Positions 34,452 to 43,951 are shown, numbered from the stretch's first letter. The stretch: DNA of 64,000 nt from Chlorobaculum thiosulfatiphilum (GCF_006265165.1 NZ_VDCH01000003.1:62001-126000); one strand, 5' to 3'. Notes: a model not told the origin generated them from the sequence alone. Translations and numbers: made by a program.

Positions 34452-34940
34452 TCAGGCGGTTACCGGGGTGATGGTTTCGATGGTCACCGGTTTGAGCGGG
34501 TTGTCGCGCATGTCGGTCTCCACCACAGCGATGGCGTCAACCACGTCGATGCCCGACTCCACGACGCCGAAGACGGTGTATTCGCCGTCGAGAAAGCCGT
34601 TGTCGGCCTGGTTGATGTAGAACTGGCTGCCGGACGAGGCTTTCTGCGGATTGTTGTCACGCGCGGCGGCAAGCGTACCTTTTTTGTTGGAGTGCTTGAT
34701 TTCAGCCGGAACGCGGTAGTCGGGGCCGCCGGTGCCGTGCATCATCCGCTTCTCGTCGTGGCGGGAGAGCGGATCGCCCGTCTGGATCATGAAGCCTTCG
34801 ATCACGCGGTGGAAGCGGATGCCGTCGTAGTAGCCCTCGCCGACGAGCTTGACGAAGTTGTCGCGATGCTGGGGAGTGTCGTCATGCAGGGCGATGGCAA
34901 TATCGCCCATGCTGGTCTTGATGATGAATTTTTCTGGCAT
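34452..34940 (-). CDS. Peptidyl-prolyl cis-trans isomerase, cyclophilin type
   Basis: A 162-residue cyclophilin without a signal peptide. FHRVIEGFMIQTGDP near residue 47 holds the catalytic Arg and Phe; SGSQFYINQAD near residue 105 and FGVVESGIDVVDAI follow. Cytosolic proline isomerase aiding folding, PpiB-like. Same operon direction as yggS. Confidence 0.93.
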   Translation of the reverse strand: MPEKFIIKTSMGDIAIALHDDTPQHRDNFVKLVGEGYYDGIRFHRVIEGFMIQTGDPLSRHDEKRMMHGTGGPDYRVPAEIKHSNKKGTLAAARDNNPQKASSGSQFYINQADNGFLDGEYTVFGVVESGIDVVDAIAVVETDMRDNPLKPVTIETITPVTA

Positions 34941-34973
34941 GATGATGTGGTTGTGTGTCGAAAAAATATCCTG

Positions 34974-35663
34974 TCAGATTTGCGGTATCTGCACACCTGC
35001 GCCGGAAAGACGCAAGAGTGTGCGCCGGGCGGCTCCGGCAGCCGATGTGGCGGGCCAGGTTTTGATCACCTGATCGAGCAGCTTGGCGGCTTTGTCGGGT
35101 TGACCTGCGGAGTCGTAGCTTTCGGCGGCTTTAGCGAGATACATCGATTTGAGCGTCTCGTTTTCAGCGGTCTCCGAAGCTTTTTCGTACTCCGGTGCGG
35201 CTTCGCCGAACGCCTTTTTCTGGACATGGCAGGCAGCGGCTCCGGCAACCGCCGATGCCTGAAGATCCTTGTTGTCGCTCTTGAAGCTCTTGTACATCGC
35301 GAGCGCTTCGTCCGGCTTGCCATTGTTGAGCAAAATGTTGCCCATGTAAAGCTTGGCCAGGTTGCCGCTCGGCGTACTGCCCCAAGTTTTGGCGATAGTG
35401 TTCAGTCCTTTGATCGATCCCTCGCCATTGATCGCCCGGTTGATGTCGCCGGTTTCGATCCACGGGGTGATCTTTGCCAGGGCGAGCGACGCTTCTGCCT
35501 GATCGACCCGGCTCTTCTGCATCCAGAAGAGCGTTCCGCCCGCTATAAGGCAGAGCGCGACAAACAGGACGGTAAGCTGCGTTTTGTACTTTATGCCGAT
35601 TTCAAGCATCCGGTCGGAGAAGGTCGGTTCAGGAAGCGATTTCTGCGGTTGCGTGGTGTTCAT
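34974..35663 (-). CDS. TPR membrane protein, YfgM-like
   Basis: A 229-residue protein: short N-terminal cytosolic part, one TM segment (LTVLFVALCLIAGGTLFWM, residues about 31-49), and a periplasmic helical domain with TPR-like repeats (NLAKLYMGNILLNNGKPDEALAMYKSF, then KAAESYDSAGQPDKAAKLLDQVIKTWP). This topology resembles YfgM, a SecYEG-associated chaperone factor. Assignment rests on topology and repeats only. Confidence 0.7.
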   Translation of the reverse strand: MNTTQPQKSLPEPTFSDRMLEIGIKYKTQLTVLFVALCLIAGGTLFWMQKSRVDQAEASLALAKITPWIETGDINRAINGEGSIKGLNTIAKTWGSTPSGNLAKLYMGNILLNNGKPDEALAMYKSFKSDNKDLQASAVAGAAACHVQKKAFGEAAPEYEKASETAENETLKSMYLAKAAESYDSAGQPDKAAKLLDQVIKTWPATSAAGAARRTLLRLSGAGVQIPQI

Positions 35664-35751
35664 ATGGTTCGTGCTGTCGTTGCTTTAAATGAGGTGCTCT
35701 TGATCGTTCCGCTTCACCGGCGGCGTTCAGTCTGAGGCTCAACCTAAGCAA

Positions 35752-35779
35752 GTTCGCCTGAATTTCAAAATCGGCGAAC
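35752..35779. other. Hairpin between the YfgM-like gene and tatD
   Basis: A perfect 7-bp stem, GTTCGCC and GGCGAAC, with a 14-base AT-rich loop, directly after the tatD stop on the minus strand. There is no T run after it, so it may protect an mRNA end rather than terminate by itself. Confidence 0.5.
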
Positions 35780-35787
35780 CTCGCCTG

Positions 35788-36567
35788 TCACGGCAGGCTG
35801 AACAGGGTTTTGGCATTGCTCGCGAGCGCTTCCACGACCTTTTCGAATGGCTCTGGGCGGTGATCGGCGATTTTGCGCACCGTGTGGACGATGAAGGCCG
35901 GTTCGTTGCGTTTGCCGCGCTTGGGCGCGGGCGCGAGGTAGGGCGCGTCGGTTTCGGAGCAGAGATCGCCGAGGCTGACCGACGCCACTACGTCAGGCAG
36001 CGGCGACTTTTTGTAAGTGATGGTGCCGGGAATCGAAATCTTCAGGCCGAGAGCGATGCAGCGGCGGGCCATGTCGAGGTCGCCCGAAAAGCAGTGCATC
36101 GCGCCGCGCAAGGCGGAGGAGCGCTCCTCCGAGAGGATGCGCAGCATGTCCGGCCAGGCGTCACGGCAGTGGATCACCACCGGCAGGTCGAGCGAGATCG
36201 CCATCCGCAGCATTTCGCGGAAAGCAGCCTGCTGGAGTGCAGCATCGTGATCGGGCCAGTGGTAGTCGAGGCCGATTTCGCCGATGCCCACCACGTTTGG
36301 CGAGCGCGCCTGCGTCGCCAGTTCGTCGAACAGCTCCGGCGTGAGCGGCGCGTTCGTTTCGTGAGGGTGCAGGCCGACATTCGAATAGATGAAGTCGTGT
36401 CGGGCGGCGAGCTCGATGGAGCGCCGGTTTGTTTCGACGCCGGTGCCGGGATCGATCAGGCGCCGCACGCCCGCCGCGAGGAGATCGTCGATCACCCGGT
36501 CGCGGTCAAGGTCGAAATCGGGAAAGGAGAGATGGCAGTGGATGTCGCAGAAGGCCGGCGTACTCAT
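35788..36567 (-). CDS. tatD: TatD family metal-dependent hydrolase
   Basis: A 259-residue TIM-barrel hydrolase, probably a 3'-5' DNase. FCDIHCHLSFPDFD at the start has the metal-binding HxH; GIGEIGLDYHW near residue 90 has the bridging Glu; VIHCRDAW near residue 125, MHCFSG near residue 150 and CSETDAPYLAP near residue 205 complete the site. The ATG at 36567 is used because HCHLSFPDFD follows it in the usual spacing, and it then overlaps the lspA stop by 4 bases. Confidence 0.92.
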   Translation of the reverse strand: MSTPAFCDIHCHLSFPDFDLDRDRVIDDLLAAGVRRLIDPGTGVETNRRSIELAARHDFIYSNVGLHPHETNAPLTPELFDELATQARSPNVVGIGEIGLDYHWPDHDAALQQAAFREMLRMAISLDLPVVIHCRDAWPDMLRILSEERSSALRGAMHCFSGDLDMARRCIALGLKISIPGTITYKKSPLPDVVASVSLGDLCSETDAPYLAPAPKRGKRNEPAFIVHTVRKIADHRPEPFEKVVEALASNAKTLFSLP

Positions 36568-37046
36568 GGCTTGCCGAAAATCTTTTCGTGAAACAGCACG
36601 AGCATACACGCGCCGATGCTGATGCAGGAGTCCGCGACGTTGAAAATCGGCCAGAGATCGAGCTGAAGCCCGAACAGCGCGCCATGATAGAGATCGAAAT
36701 AGATGAAGTCCACCACATGGCCCAGCATGAGGCGGTCGAGCAGATTGCCCACGCCTCCGCCGACAATGAGCGCGAAGGCCGTGATGAAGAGCGGGGAGCG
36801 GTTGCCAGATCTCCAGACATACCAGACGACGCCTGCCGAAATGGCGAGGGTCAGGAGCAGCAGTCCTGCCGGCGGGAGGAGCCGGACGCTGAATGCTATG
36901 CCGAGGTTTTCGGCGTAGGTCAGCTTGAGCCAGTCAGGAATGATGACAATGCTTTGGTTGCCGTCACGCAGGTAGTGGATGGCGAGGAGCTTGGTCGCCC
37001 GGTCGAAGAGGGCTACCAGCACTGCGATCAGATAAAAGAGAGCCAT
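36564..37046 (-). CDS. lspA: Lipoprotein signal peptidase II
   Basis: A 160-residue inner-membrane aspartic protease with four TM segments that cleaves prolipoprotein signals before the lipid-modified Cys (for example those of Blc and LemA here). Motifs are NLGIAFSVRLL, GGGVGNLLDRLMLG with the first catalytic Asp near residue 105, and GHVVDFIYFDL with the second. Coupled to tatD by a 4-base overlap. Confidence 0.95.
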   Translation of the reverse strand: MALFYLIAVLVALFDRATKLLAIHYLRDGNQSIVIIPDWLKLTYAENLGIAFSVRLLPPAGLLLLTLAISAGVVWYVWRSGNRSPLFITAFALIVGGGVGNLLDRLMLGHVVDFIYFDLYHGALFGLQLDLWPIFNVADSCISIGACMLVLFHEKIFGKP

Positions 37047-37124
37047 GAAAGAGTGTCTTTGTCTGAAGAATCAATGAAGTTCAGCGAAATGTAACACCAT
37101 TCAGGCCGCTTTCAAATCTCCGCG

Positions 37125-38012
37125 TCAGGCGTCGCTTTTTTCGATTTCAGCGAGTACGGTTTTTCTGACCAGATCGACGGGCAGCTCCTGGCCAGTCCAG
37201 ATCGAGAAGGCGCGGGCGGCCTGGGCGATGAGCATCTCGATGCCCGGAATGATCGCCGCGCCTGCCGCGCGTGCTTCGGCGAGCAGTGGCGTTTCGAGCG
37301 GGTTATAGACCATGTCGTAAACGATCTGGCCGTCGTGCAAGAGGCCGTGCCCGGTCGGCAGGATGTTGTGGACGTGATCGGCTCTTCCGGCGGTGCCGAC
37401 CGGCGTGGCGTTGACGAGCACACGGCAATTGCGGATCAGCTTGCTGCACGAGGGCTGGTCGATTTCTCGGCCCGAACAGATGGTGACGAGGTCGCGGTAT
37501 GCGTACTCTTCGAGCATATCCTCGGCCTTCTGCGTGTCCCGCACCACGAGCAGCACCGACGAGGGATTGAAGTGGTGCCTGAAGGCTTCGACGGCAGCCA
37601 GCGCGGCCCCGCCGTTGCCGAAGATGCAGACCGGCCTGTTCCGGATCGACTCCGCCATCGGAAGCAGCGGGGCGGCGAAGCCGTCGATATCGGTGTTGTA
37701 GCCAAGGAGGCGGCCATTGTCGTTGACGATGGTGTTCACCGCCCCGATGGAGAGCGCTTCAGGCGAGAGTTCGTCAAGGAACGGCACGACGGTTTTCTTG
37801 TACGGAATGGTGACGCTGAATCCCGCGATGCCAAGCGCGCGACTTCCTTTCAGAGCGTCCTCGACAAGCTCCGGCGAAGCGATGTTGAAGATGGTATAGG
37901 CGCAGGGCAACCCGAGCGTCTCGAAGCCGGTATTATGAATCAGGGGTGACCAGGAATAATCGACATGCCTGCCGAGAAGCCCGAAAATTTTTTTGGACTG
38001 GGAGTTTGACAC
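37125..38012 (-). CDS. aroE: Shikimate dehydrogenase
   Basis: A 295-residue NADP enzyme reducing 3-dehydroshikimate to shikimate in aromatic amino-acid synthesis. Shikimate-site residues appear in [13 protein letters not shown] near residue 19 and [15 protein letters not shown] near residue 63 (catalytic Lys). The NADP-binding glycine loop is [14 protein letters not shown] near residue 130, and the late [12 protein letters not shown] is conserved. The start is GTG with a weak Shine-Dalgarno; it lies 22 bases after the TPR gene. Confidence 0.93.
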   Translation of the reverse strand: MSNSQSKKIFGLLGRHVDYSWSPLIHNTGFETLGLPCAYTIFNIASPELVEDALKGSRALGIAGFSVTIPYKKTVVPFLDELSPEALSIGAVNTIVNDNGRLLGYNTDIDGFAAPLLPMAESIRNRPVCIFGNGGAALAAVEAFRHHFNPSSVLLVVRDTQKAEDMLEEYAYRDLVTICSGREIDQPSCSKLIRNCRVLVNATPVGTAGRADHVHNILPTGHGLLHDGQIVYDMVYNPLETPLLAEARAAGAAIIPGIEMLIAQAARAFSIWTGQELPVDLVRKTVLAEIEKSDA

Positions 38013-38033
38013 GATGTTCTTTTCGCTGGTGGT

Positions 38034-39431
38034 TCAGGAGATTTCCAGCAGCCTGCGCACGGCATCCTGCTGATACAGTTCAGGGAAGGTGCTCTGGAAA
38101 AGCTGCTTTTTGTCGGGATCGATCTTGAAAGCCTTGCTGAGCGCCTTGAGGGTGCTCTGGTTGTCGCCCATGGCGAAGTAGGTCGCGGCGATCTCGAAGT
38201 GCGCCTCCGCCGAGAGCGGCTGAAGCGAGATCGACTCTTCGAGCGCGCGGATCGATTCATCCATCGAGCCGGCCTCGCGCAGCACCATTGCGTAGTCGAG
38301 CCATATCTGCGAGCTGTCCGGCTCCATGGGGATGATCTTTTCGTAAGTCGCCAGCGACTGGTCGAGCCGTCCGAGGTTGTACTCGATCTCCGCCTTGAGC
38401 AGGAGGAACTCGATGCACTCAGGCATCTCCGCGATGGCGTAGCCGATGGCGTCGAGCGACGCTTCGTACTGTTCGAGCGCCTCGAAGCAGCAGGCAAGCG
38501 CGAACCAGGCGTCGGCAAACTCCGGGTTCAGCTCGATGCAGTGTTCGTAGCAGGCGATCGCCTCGGGGTACTGCTCCAGCTCCTCTTGCGCTATGCCGAG
38601 GTTGTAGAGCGCGTTGATGTCATCCGGCTCGATTTCGAGCGTTTTCGTATAGCTTTCGGCAGCCTCCTCGATTCTTCCCGTGATGGCCAGCACATTGGCC
38701 CGGTTGTACCAGGCCGAGCTGAAATCGTCGGAAATGGCAAGCGCCATGTCGTAGGATTCGAGCGCCTCCGGATAGCGTTTGAGCTTGCTCAGGACAAGCC
38801 CCTTGTTGTACCAGGCATTGATATTGTACGGGTCGAGATCGATGGCTTTGTCGTAGGCGACGAGGCTTTCATCGAGTTTGCCGAGAATGTCCTGGCTGTA
38901 GGCCAGTTCGTACCACGCCTCTCCGAACTCCTGATCGAGCTGCAATGTCTGCTCGAAATTTTTCTCGGCCTCTTCGAACCGTTCGAGGCGTTGCAGGATG
39001 AGGCCCCGGTAGAACGAGGTATCCCGCTCCGTCGTGGAATCGGTCACGACGCCGCCGATCTCTTCGAGCGCTTCATCGAGGCGTCCGGTATTGAAGTACG
39101 CAAGGGCGAGATTCAGGGTCATTTCGCTGTCGGCGGGACTGAGCAGAACGGCGCGCTGAAACGCTTCGAGCGCCTCCTCGAAAAGTCCGTTCAGTGTCAA
39201 ACTGTTGCCGAGGTGAAACCAGGTTTCCGCGTTATAAGGGGCGAGTTCTTCCAGCCGTCGGGCTGCGACGAGCGATTTCTCGTGAAGTCCCTCCTCGTTT
39301 AGCTGGATGATAAGGTCGAGAAGTTCTTCAGGATCGTGGATAGAATCGGGGTCAACGGTCCCTTCCGGTTTGTTCAGAAAGAATCCGGCTGAATGGTTCA
39401 GGTCGTCATCGAAAAAATCAAGCAAACTCAT
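38034..39431 (-). CDS. Large tetratricopeptide repeat protein
   Basis: A 465-residue, acidic cytosolic protein made almost entirely of TPR units (about a dozen), for example [25 protein letters not shown] and [25 protein letters not shown]. No signal peptide and no added domain. It may scaffold protein complexes; the partner is unknown. The ATG at 39431 has AGGAG about 3 bases upstream; a TTG six codons earlier is the alternative. It is followed by aroE on the same strand. Confidence 0.85.
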   Translation of the reverse strand: MSLLDFFDDDLNHSAGFFLNKPEGTVDPDSIHDPEELLDLIIQLNEEGLHEKSLVAARRLEELAPYNAETWFHLGNSLTLNGLFEEALEAFQRAVLLSPADSEMTLNLALAYFNTGRLDEALEEIGGVVTDSTTERDTSFYRGLILQRLERFEEAEKNFEQTLQLDQEFGEAWYELAYSQDILGKLDESLVAYDKAIDLDPYNINAWYNKGLVLSKLKRYPEALESYDMALAISDDFSSAWYNRANVLAITGRIEEAAESYTKTLEIEPDDINALYNLGIAQEELEQYPEAIACYEHCIELNPEFADAWFALACCFEALEQYEASLDAIGYAIAEMPECIEFLLLKAEIEYNLGRLDQSLATYEKIIPMEPDSSQIWLDYAMVLREAGSMDESIRALEESISLQPLSAEAHFEIAATYFAMGDNQSTLKALSKAFKIDPDKKQLFQSTFPELYQQDAVRRLLEIS

Positions 39432-39493
39432 ACACTCCTGTTCGTGCAAATTTCACGATCATAAGAACATCGTCAATATAGCAGAATTTTCTC

Positions 39494-39538
39494 AAAAAAA
39501 GCGCCCCGCCCGGCCATTCTTTCAGGCTTGGGGAGCGC
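39494..39538 (-). terminator. Terminator of uvrC, overlapping its last codons
   Basis: On the minus strand GCGCTCCCC pairs with GGGGCGC (one bulged T) and is followed by TTTTTTT. The 5' arm lies within the last codons of uvrC, so the stop codon sits inside the hairpin. Confidence 0.65.
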
Positions 39539-41396
39539 CGCCTCCGTTGAAATAGCAGTAAATGCTTTCGGCGGTTTTTGTTCCGGCGACGGCGGAGAGT
39601 TCTTCGAGAGAGGCTTTCGAGATGCTTTCCACCGAGCCGAAGTGCTTCAGCAGCTTTTCGGCGCTCTTTTGGCCCACGCCCCTGATTTCGGTCAATTCCG
39701 TGCGGATCGTCCGGTCGCTGCGGAGCTTGCGGTGGTAGGTGATGGCGAAGCGGTGCGCTTCGTCACGCAATTGTTGCAAAAGCTTGAGCGCTGGCGATGT
39801 TTTGGGCAGATTGTACGGGTCGCGCTCATTCGGCACGAAAATCTCTTCGAGCCGCTTGGCCAGGCCCGCCACCGGCAGGTCGAGGCCAAGCTCCCGGAGG
39901 GCTTGCCAGGCGACGTTCACCTGCCCCTTGCCGCCGTCGATGAGCACCAGATCGGGCAGCGGCAGTTCGCCCATGAGCGATCCGCCGTAGCGCCGGGTGA
40001 GCGCTTCGCGCATGGCGGCGTAATCGTCCGACCCCTCGAAGCTTTTCAGTTTGAACTTGCGGTAGTCCGACTTTTTCGGCTTGCCAGAGACGAAGGTGAC
40101 CATCGAACTGACGTAATCGGTACCCTGGAAATGCGAGTTGTCGAAGCATTCGATCCGCTCGGGGAGCTTTTCCAGATGCAGCACCTGCTGGAGCGATTCG
40201 AGCGCGGGCGACTTTCGCGCGACTTCGCCCCTCAGCTTTTTCTGCGCCATGAACTCGTGCAGGTGGTGCTCGGCGTTTTCGAGGCACATGGCGATGAGAT
40301 GCGCCTTTTCGCCGATGCGCGGCACCGTGAAGCGCACCTGCCGCCGCTCGCTCTGCCGCGACGAGAGCAGTTGCCGGAGCGTCTCGATCTCCTCCTCCGG
40401 CAGCTCCGCCTGGAGCATGATCTCCTGCGGAATCAGGTCGGGGGTTTCGAGGTAGTAGTGCTCCATGAAGGAGGCGAGCAAGTTCGGCAGGGGAGTGCTG
40501 CCGGTGTTGGTCAGGTACGTATGGCGCGAGCCGATCAGCTTGCCCTCGCGGATGCGGAACACCACGCCGCACGCATCATCGTCGCCCGCCGCCACCGCGA
40601 AGACATCGCGGTCGATCGCTTCGGTGCTCACGATCTTCTGCCGCTCGGCGTAGCGCTTCAGCCCCTCGATCTGCGCCTTCAGGGCGGCGGCCTCCTCGAA
40701 CTTCAGCTCTGTCGCCTTCTGTTGCATTCGGGCGTTGAGGTCGCGAACGAGCGCCGAGGTCTTGCCCTTGAGCAGCGTGACGATTTCGCGGATCATCGCC
40801 TGGTACTCCTCCTCCGGCTGCAACCCTTCGCATGGCCCTTTGCACTTGTGAATGTGGTAGTCGAGGCAGACCCGGTGCTTTTTCGCCGCCACTGCCTCTT
40901 CGGTGAGCTTGTACTTGCAGCTCCGGACGGGAAAGATCGAGCCGATCAGGTCGAGGATGAGCCGGAGCTGGGAGGCTTCGGTGTAGGGGCCGAAGTAGAG
41001 CGAGCCGTCGCGCCGCACCTGACGGGTGAGGAAGATGCGCGGAAAGCGCTCCGCGGTGATCACCAGCCAGGGGTAGCTCTTGTCATCCTTGAGGCTGACG
41101 TTGTAGCGCGGCTTCAGCTCCTTGATGAGATTGTTTTCGAGGATCAGCGCTTCGACCTCCGAGGTGGTGATGATGACGTCGAGCGCGGCGATGTGGCTTA
41201 CGAGCACGGCGGTTTTGCCCGACTGCCTCGACTGGCTGTTGAAGTAGGAGCGCACCCTGTTGCGCAGATTCCGCGCTTTGCCGACGTAGATCACCGTGCC
41301 CGCATCGTTGCTGAAGCGGTACACGCCGGGCGAGGTCGGCAGCGTGGCGAGTGTTTCGGCAAGAGCGGCGTTGGCTGGCAGTTGCTTGGCGTTCAT
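39522..41396 (-). CDS. uvrC: Excinuclease ABC subunit C
   Basis: A 624-residue nucleotide-excision-repair nuclease. The N-terminal GIY-YIG domain (PGVYRFSNDAG..IYVGKARNLRNRVRSYF) makes the 3' cut; a Cys-rich block (CKYKLTEE..CLDYHIHKCKGPCEG) and a UVR motif follow. The RNase H-like 5' nuclease (CFDNSHFQGTDYVSSMVTF, with catalytic Asp and LVLIDGGKGQVN) leads to C-terminal helix-hairpin-helix elements (EIRGVGQKSAEKLLKHFGS). Full length. Confidence 0.96.
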   Translation of the reverse strand: MNAKQLPANAALAETLATLPTSPGVYRFSNDAGTVIYVGKARNLRNRVRSYFNSQSRQSGKTAVLVSHIAALDVIITTSEVEALILENNLIKELKPRYNVSLKDDKSYPWLVITAERFPRIFLTRQVRRDGSLYFGPYTEASQLRLILDLIGSIFPVRSCKYKLTEEAVAAKKHRVCLDYHIHKCKGPCEGLQPEEEYQAMIREIVTLLKGKTSALVRDLNARMQQKATELKFEEAAALKAQIEGLKRYAERQKIVSTEAIDRDVFAVAAGDDDACGVVFRIREGKLIGSRHTYLTNTGSTPLPNLLASFMEHYYLETPDLIPQEIMLQAELPEEEIETLRQLLSSRQSERRQVRFTVPRIGEKAHLIAMCLENAEHHLHEFMAQKKLRGEVARKSPALESLQQVLHLEKLPERIECFDNSHFQGTDYVSSMVTFVSGKPKKSDYRKFKLKSFEGSDDYAAMREALTRRYGGSLMGELPLPDLVLIDGGKGQVNVAWQALRELGLDLPVAGLAKRLEEIFVPNERDPYNLPKTSPALKLLQQLRDEAHRFAITYHRKLRSDRTIRTELTEIRGVGQKSAEKLLKHFGSVESISKASLEELSAVAGTKTAESIYCYFNGGGAPQA

Positions 41397-41412
41397 GGGA
41401 GTGTTTCGATAA

Positions 41413-41495
41413 AGGACAGCAGGGACTCAAAAGACACCAAAGACAAATAAAACATTTCTGTCCTTATTGTCCCTGCTGTCCTTTGAGTCCTTTTT
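41413..41495. repeat. Inverted pair of 9-base-period arrays (GTCCTT-NNN type, array E)
   Basis: Left arm units GGAC, GGAC, AGAC and AGAC begin at 41413, 41422, 41431 and 41440; right arm GTCC units begin at 41460, 41469, 41478 and 41487, all exactly 9 bases apart. The right arm reads GTCCTTATT, GTCCCTGCT, GTCCTTTGA, GTCCTTTTT. It lies directly upstream of uvrC. Confidence 0.9.
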
Positions 41496-41504
41496 CTCCA
41501 AACA

Positions 41505-41537
41505 CAAAGAGGCGCCATCTTGCGAGGCGCCTCTTTT
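41505..41537 (-). terminator. Terminator of the MFS operon
   Basis: A perfect 11-bp stem, AAAGAGGCGCC and GGCGCCTCTTT, with a 9-base loop, 24 bases after the stop of the small membrane gene on the minus strand. Confidence 0.85.
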
Positions 41538-41560
41538 GCGGTGAACTGTCCGGTTACCGA

Positions 41561-41785
41561 TCAGTCTACGGAGTCATATTCACCTTTGAGGGCGAATACG
41601 CCGAAGGTGATCAGACTGAACGAAATGATCGGCATGAGCACGACGATCACGATGGACCAGAATATCCAGTTCTCTTCGCTGGGCTTTTTGGCGATCTCCG
41701 CCATGGCGCGCATGATGGCCAGCGGAATGATACCGACGCCAAGGGCCGCCCACACGATTCCCAATATTTTTTGAATTGCTGACAT
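41561..41785 (-). CDS. Small two-span membrane protein next to an MFS symporter (DUF6814-like)
   Basis: A 74-residue protein with two hydrophobic segments (ILGIVWAALGVGIIPLAIMRAMA and WIFWSIVIVVLMPIISFSLITFGVFAL) and a short acidic end. It lies 27 bases after the MFS gene, before a strong terminator. Small proteins of this type next to MHS-type transporters have been named DUF6814 as I recall; they may be accessory subunits of the transporter. Confidence 0.7.
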   Translation of the reverse strand: MSAIQKILGIVWAALGVGIIPLAIMRAMAEIAKKPSEENWIFWSIVIVVLMPIISFSLITFGVFALKGEYDSVD

Positions 41786-41812
41786 TGTGTTCTGATTTAG
41801 ATAGTTACCTGT

Positions 41813-43438
41813 TTATTCGCCATCGATCACGGTAGGTTTGTTCTTAATGTACACGGTACCGATGATGAAGCAGACTCCAGCGATCAGGATCGGATACATG
41901 AGACCTGCGAGCGGATCGGCCTGACCGGCAACTGCGGAAGCATGTCCCGTAACACCATTGATCAGGTTGGAGAGCGGGTTTGAGTAGCCAGGCTCTTTGG
42001 ATGCCTCGACAAGCCTTGTCGCGATGAGCGGCACCAGACCACCGAAGACACCGTTACCGATGTGGTAAGGCAGTGACATCGAGGTGTAGCGGATTCTGGT
42101 CGGGAACAGCTCGACGAGGAACGCGGCGATCGGGCCGTACACCATCGTCACAAAGAGCACCTGGATAAAGACGAAACCGATCATGCGGATAAACTGATCC
42201 TGCGGAAGGACAACCTCTTTCTTGGTATCCGGTTTCAGCTTGTCCTTCGGCAAGGCGGCTTTGGCGGCTGCGTCAACCGGGAACATCTCTTTCTTGGTCT
42301 CTTTGTAGGTCGTGCCATCTTCGAAGACCTTCTTGGTGATGGTGGTCTTCAGCGAATCGGCGCCGTTGACCGTGGCCTTGTGTTCGACGACCGTTTTTTC
42401 CTTGATTTCAACCTTGTTCTTGAGGTTGGCGGTGTCATACATCGCATTGTAGATCGGGCCATAGGAGAGGACGGCGATGAGCATACCGAGCATCATGATC
42501 CATTTGCGGCCGATCTTGTCGGAGAGCGCACCGAAGACCACGAAGAACGGAGTGCCGATAACGAGCGCGATGGAGATGATGATGTTGCTCTGCACGAACT
42601 CGATGTTACAGGCGTTCTGCAGGAAGGAGAGCGCATAGAACTGGCCGGTGTACCACACGACGCCCTGACCGGCGGTCGCGCCGAGAAGGGCCAGAAGCAC
42701 CATCTTCAGGTTGTCTTTCTGCTTGAAGCTCTCTGCGAGCGGATTGGTGGACGTCTTGCCCTCTTTTTTGAGCTTCGAGAACATCGGAGATTCCGACATC
42801 TTCATGCGGATAAAGACCGAAACGCCGACCAGGAAGATCGAGAGCAGGAACGGCACGCGCCAGCCCCAGTCGTTGAAGACTTCGAGACCGAGCGTCTGAC
42901 GGACGATCAGGATCACGCCGAGCGAGATGAACAGACCGAAGGTCGCGGTGGTCTGGATGAAGCTCGTCCAGTAGCCGCGCTGGTTGTCGGGCGAGTGTTC
43001 CGCGACATAGGTGGCCGCACCGCCATATTCGCCGCCGAGCGCGAGACCTTGCAGCAGTCGCAGAAGGAAGACAATCGCCGGAGCCACGAAGCCGATCTGC
43101 GCGTAGCCGGGAACGAGACCGATCACGAAGGTTGAGCCGCCCATGATGACGAGCGTCACGAGGAAGGTGTACTTGCGCCCGATGAGGTCGCCAAGGCGGC
43201 CAAAGAAGAGCGCGCCGAAAGGACGGACGACGAAACCAGCGGCGAAAGTGGCCAGCGTGGCCAGCAATGCGGCGGTCGGGTTGTCTTTCGGGAAGAACTG
43301 TTCGGAAATGATCTTCGCGAGCGAACCGAAGATGTAGAAGTCATACCACTCGATGAGGGTGCCGACAGAAGAGGCCGCAATGACCTTCCGCGTGCTCGAT
43401 ACCTCTTCGGAGTGGGAGGCAGAATAGTTTTGTGCCAT
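41813..43438 (-). CDS. MFS transporter, metabolite:H+ symporter (MHS) family
   Basis: A 541-residue, twelve-span transporter. GTLIEWYDFYIFGSLA near residue 27 and RPFGALFFGRLGDLIGRKYTF near residue 73 are the MHS/MFS family signatures; LLQGLALGGEYGGAATYVAEH and FPTRIRYTSMSLPYHIGNGVFGG follow. Between TM9 and TM10 it has a charged insert of about 75 residues (roughly 336-413), rich in Lys, Glu and Thr and absent from classic MHS proteins such as ProP. Substrate unknown, likely a carboxylate or osmolyte. AGGAG lies 8 bases before the ATG at 43438. Confidence 0.88.
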   Translation of the reverse strand: MAQNYSASHSEEVSSTRKVIAASSVGTLIEWYDFYIFGSLAKIISEQFFPKDNPTAALLATLATFAAGFVVRPFGALFFGRLGDLIGRKYTFLVTLVIMGGSTFVIGLVPGYAQIGFVAPAIVFLLRLLQGLALGGEYGGAATYVAEHSPDNQRGYWTSFIQTTATFGLFISLGVILIVRQTLGLEVFNDWGWRVPFLLSIFLVGVSVFIRMKMSESPMFSKLKKEGKTSTNPLAESFKQKDNLKMVLLALLGATAGQGVVWYTGQFYALSFLQNACNIEFVQSNIIISIALVIGTPFFVVFGALSDKIGRKWIMMLGMLIAVLSYGPIYNAMYDTANLKNKVEIKEKTVVEHKATVNGADSLKTTITKKVFEDGTTYKETKKEMFPVDAAAKAALPKDKLKPDTKKEVVLPQDQFIRMIGFVFIQVLFVTMVYGPIAAFLVELFPTRIRYTSMSLPYHIGNGVFGGLVPLIATRLVEASKEPGYSNPLSNLINGVTGHASAVAGQADPLAGLMYPILIAGVCFIIGTVYIKNKPTVIDGE

Positions 43439-43513
43439 ACAAATGCTCCTGGGTTGATGAAAAAAAGACAAAAAAAACAGTAAAATGTTCGGTCAACGGT
43501 TGCCGTTAACGGA

Positions 43514-43951
43514 TCAGTCGATGAACTCGTGTTCGTTCTCCTTGACTACGAGCACAGGGCAAGGAGCGCGCCTGACGATGTGTTCGGCCACGCTTCCGAG
43601 AATCATGCGTTTCAGCCCCTTGCGCCCGTGCGAACCCATGATGATGATGTCTGCCTCCTGGCGCTTGGCGTAGTCGAGGATGCACTCTTCAGGGAAGCCT
43701 TCATAAATGGCGAAGTCGGCTACGACGCCCGCCATCTGCTCTTCTTCGATGAGCGAGGCAAGCTTTTGCTCCTCATCGGAACTCTCTTTTTCGAGGCCGT
43801 GTGAGTAATTCATTGTTGGATCGTTTTCCACGACGCCGACCAGGAAGACTTTGGCATCCGACAGCCTTGCAAACTCGTTTGCGTATTGCATTGCCTTGCG
43901 GGAGAGGCCAGAAAAGTCAACCGGGCAGATGATTTTTTTGATGGTAATCAT
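43514..43951 (-). CDS. Universal stress protein (UspA family)
   Basis: A 145-residue single-domain Usp. It starts ITIKKIICPVDFSGLSRKAMQYA and ends with the ATP-binding MGSHGRKGLKRMILGSVAEHIVRRAPCPVLVVK (G-2x-G-9x-G-S/T pattern). First gene of an operon with the MFS transporter and the small membrane protein, suggesting stress-linked control of transport. Confidence 0.9.
   Translation of the reverse strand: MITIKKIICPVDFSGLSRKAMQYANEFARLSDAKVFLVGVVENDPTMNYSHGLEKESSDEEQKLASLIEEEQMAGVVADFAIYEGFPEECILDYAKRQEADIIIMGSHGRKGLKRMILGSVAEHIVRRAPCPVLVVKENEHEFID

Noticed and set aside
31414-34620. Open frame of 1068 codons on the plus strand
   Set aside because: Antisense to mtnA, the nucleoside phosphorylase and yggS; no recognisable domain and it runs through a repeat array.
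39528-41450. 640-codon plus-strand frame over uvrC
   Set aside because: Antisense shadow of uvrC with no domain.
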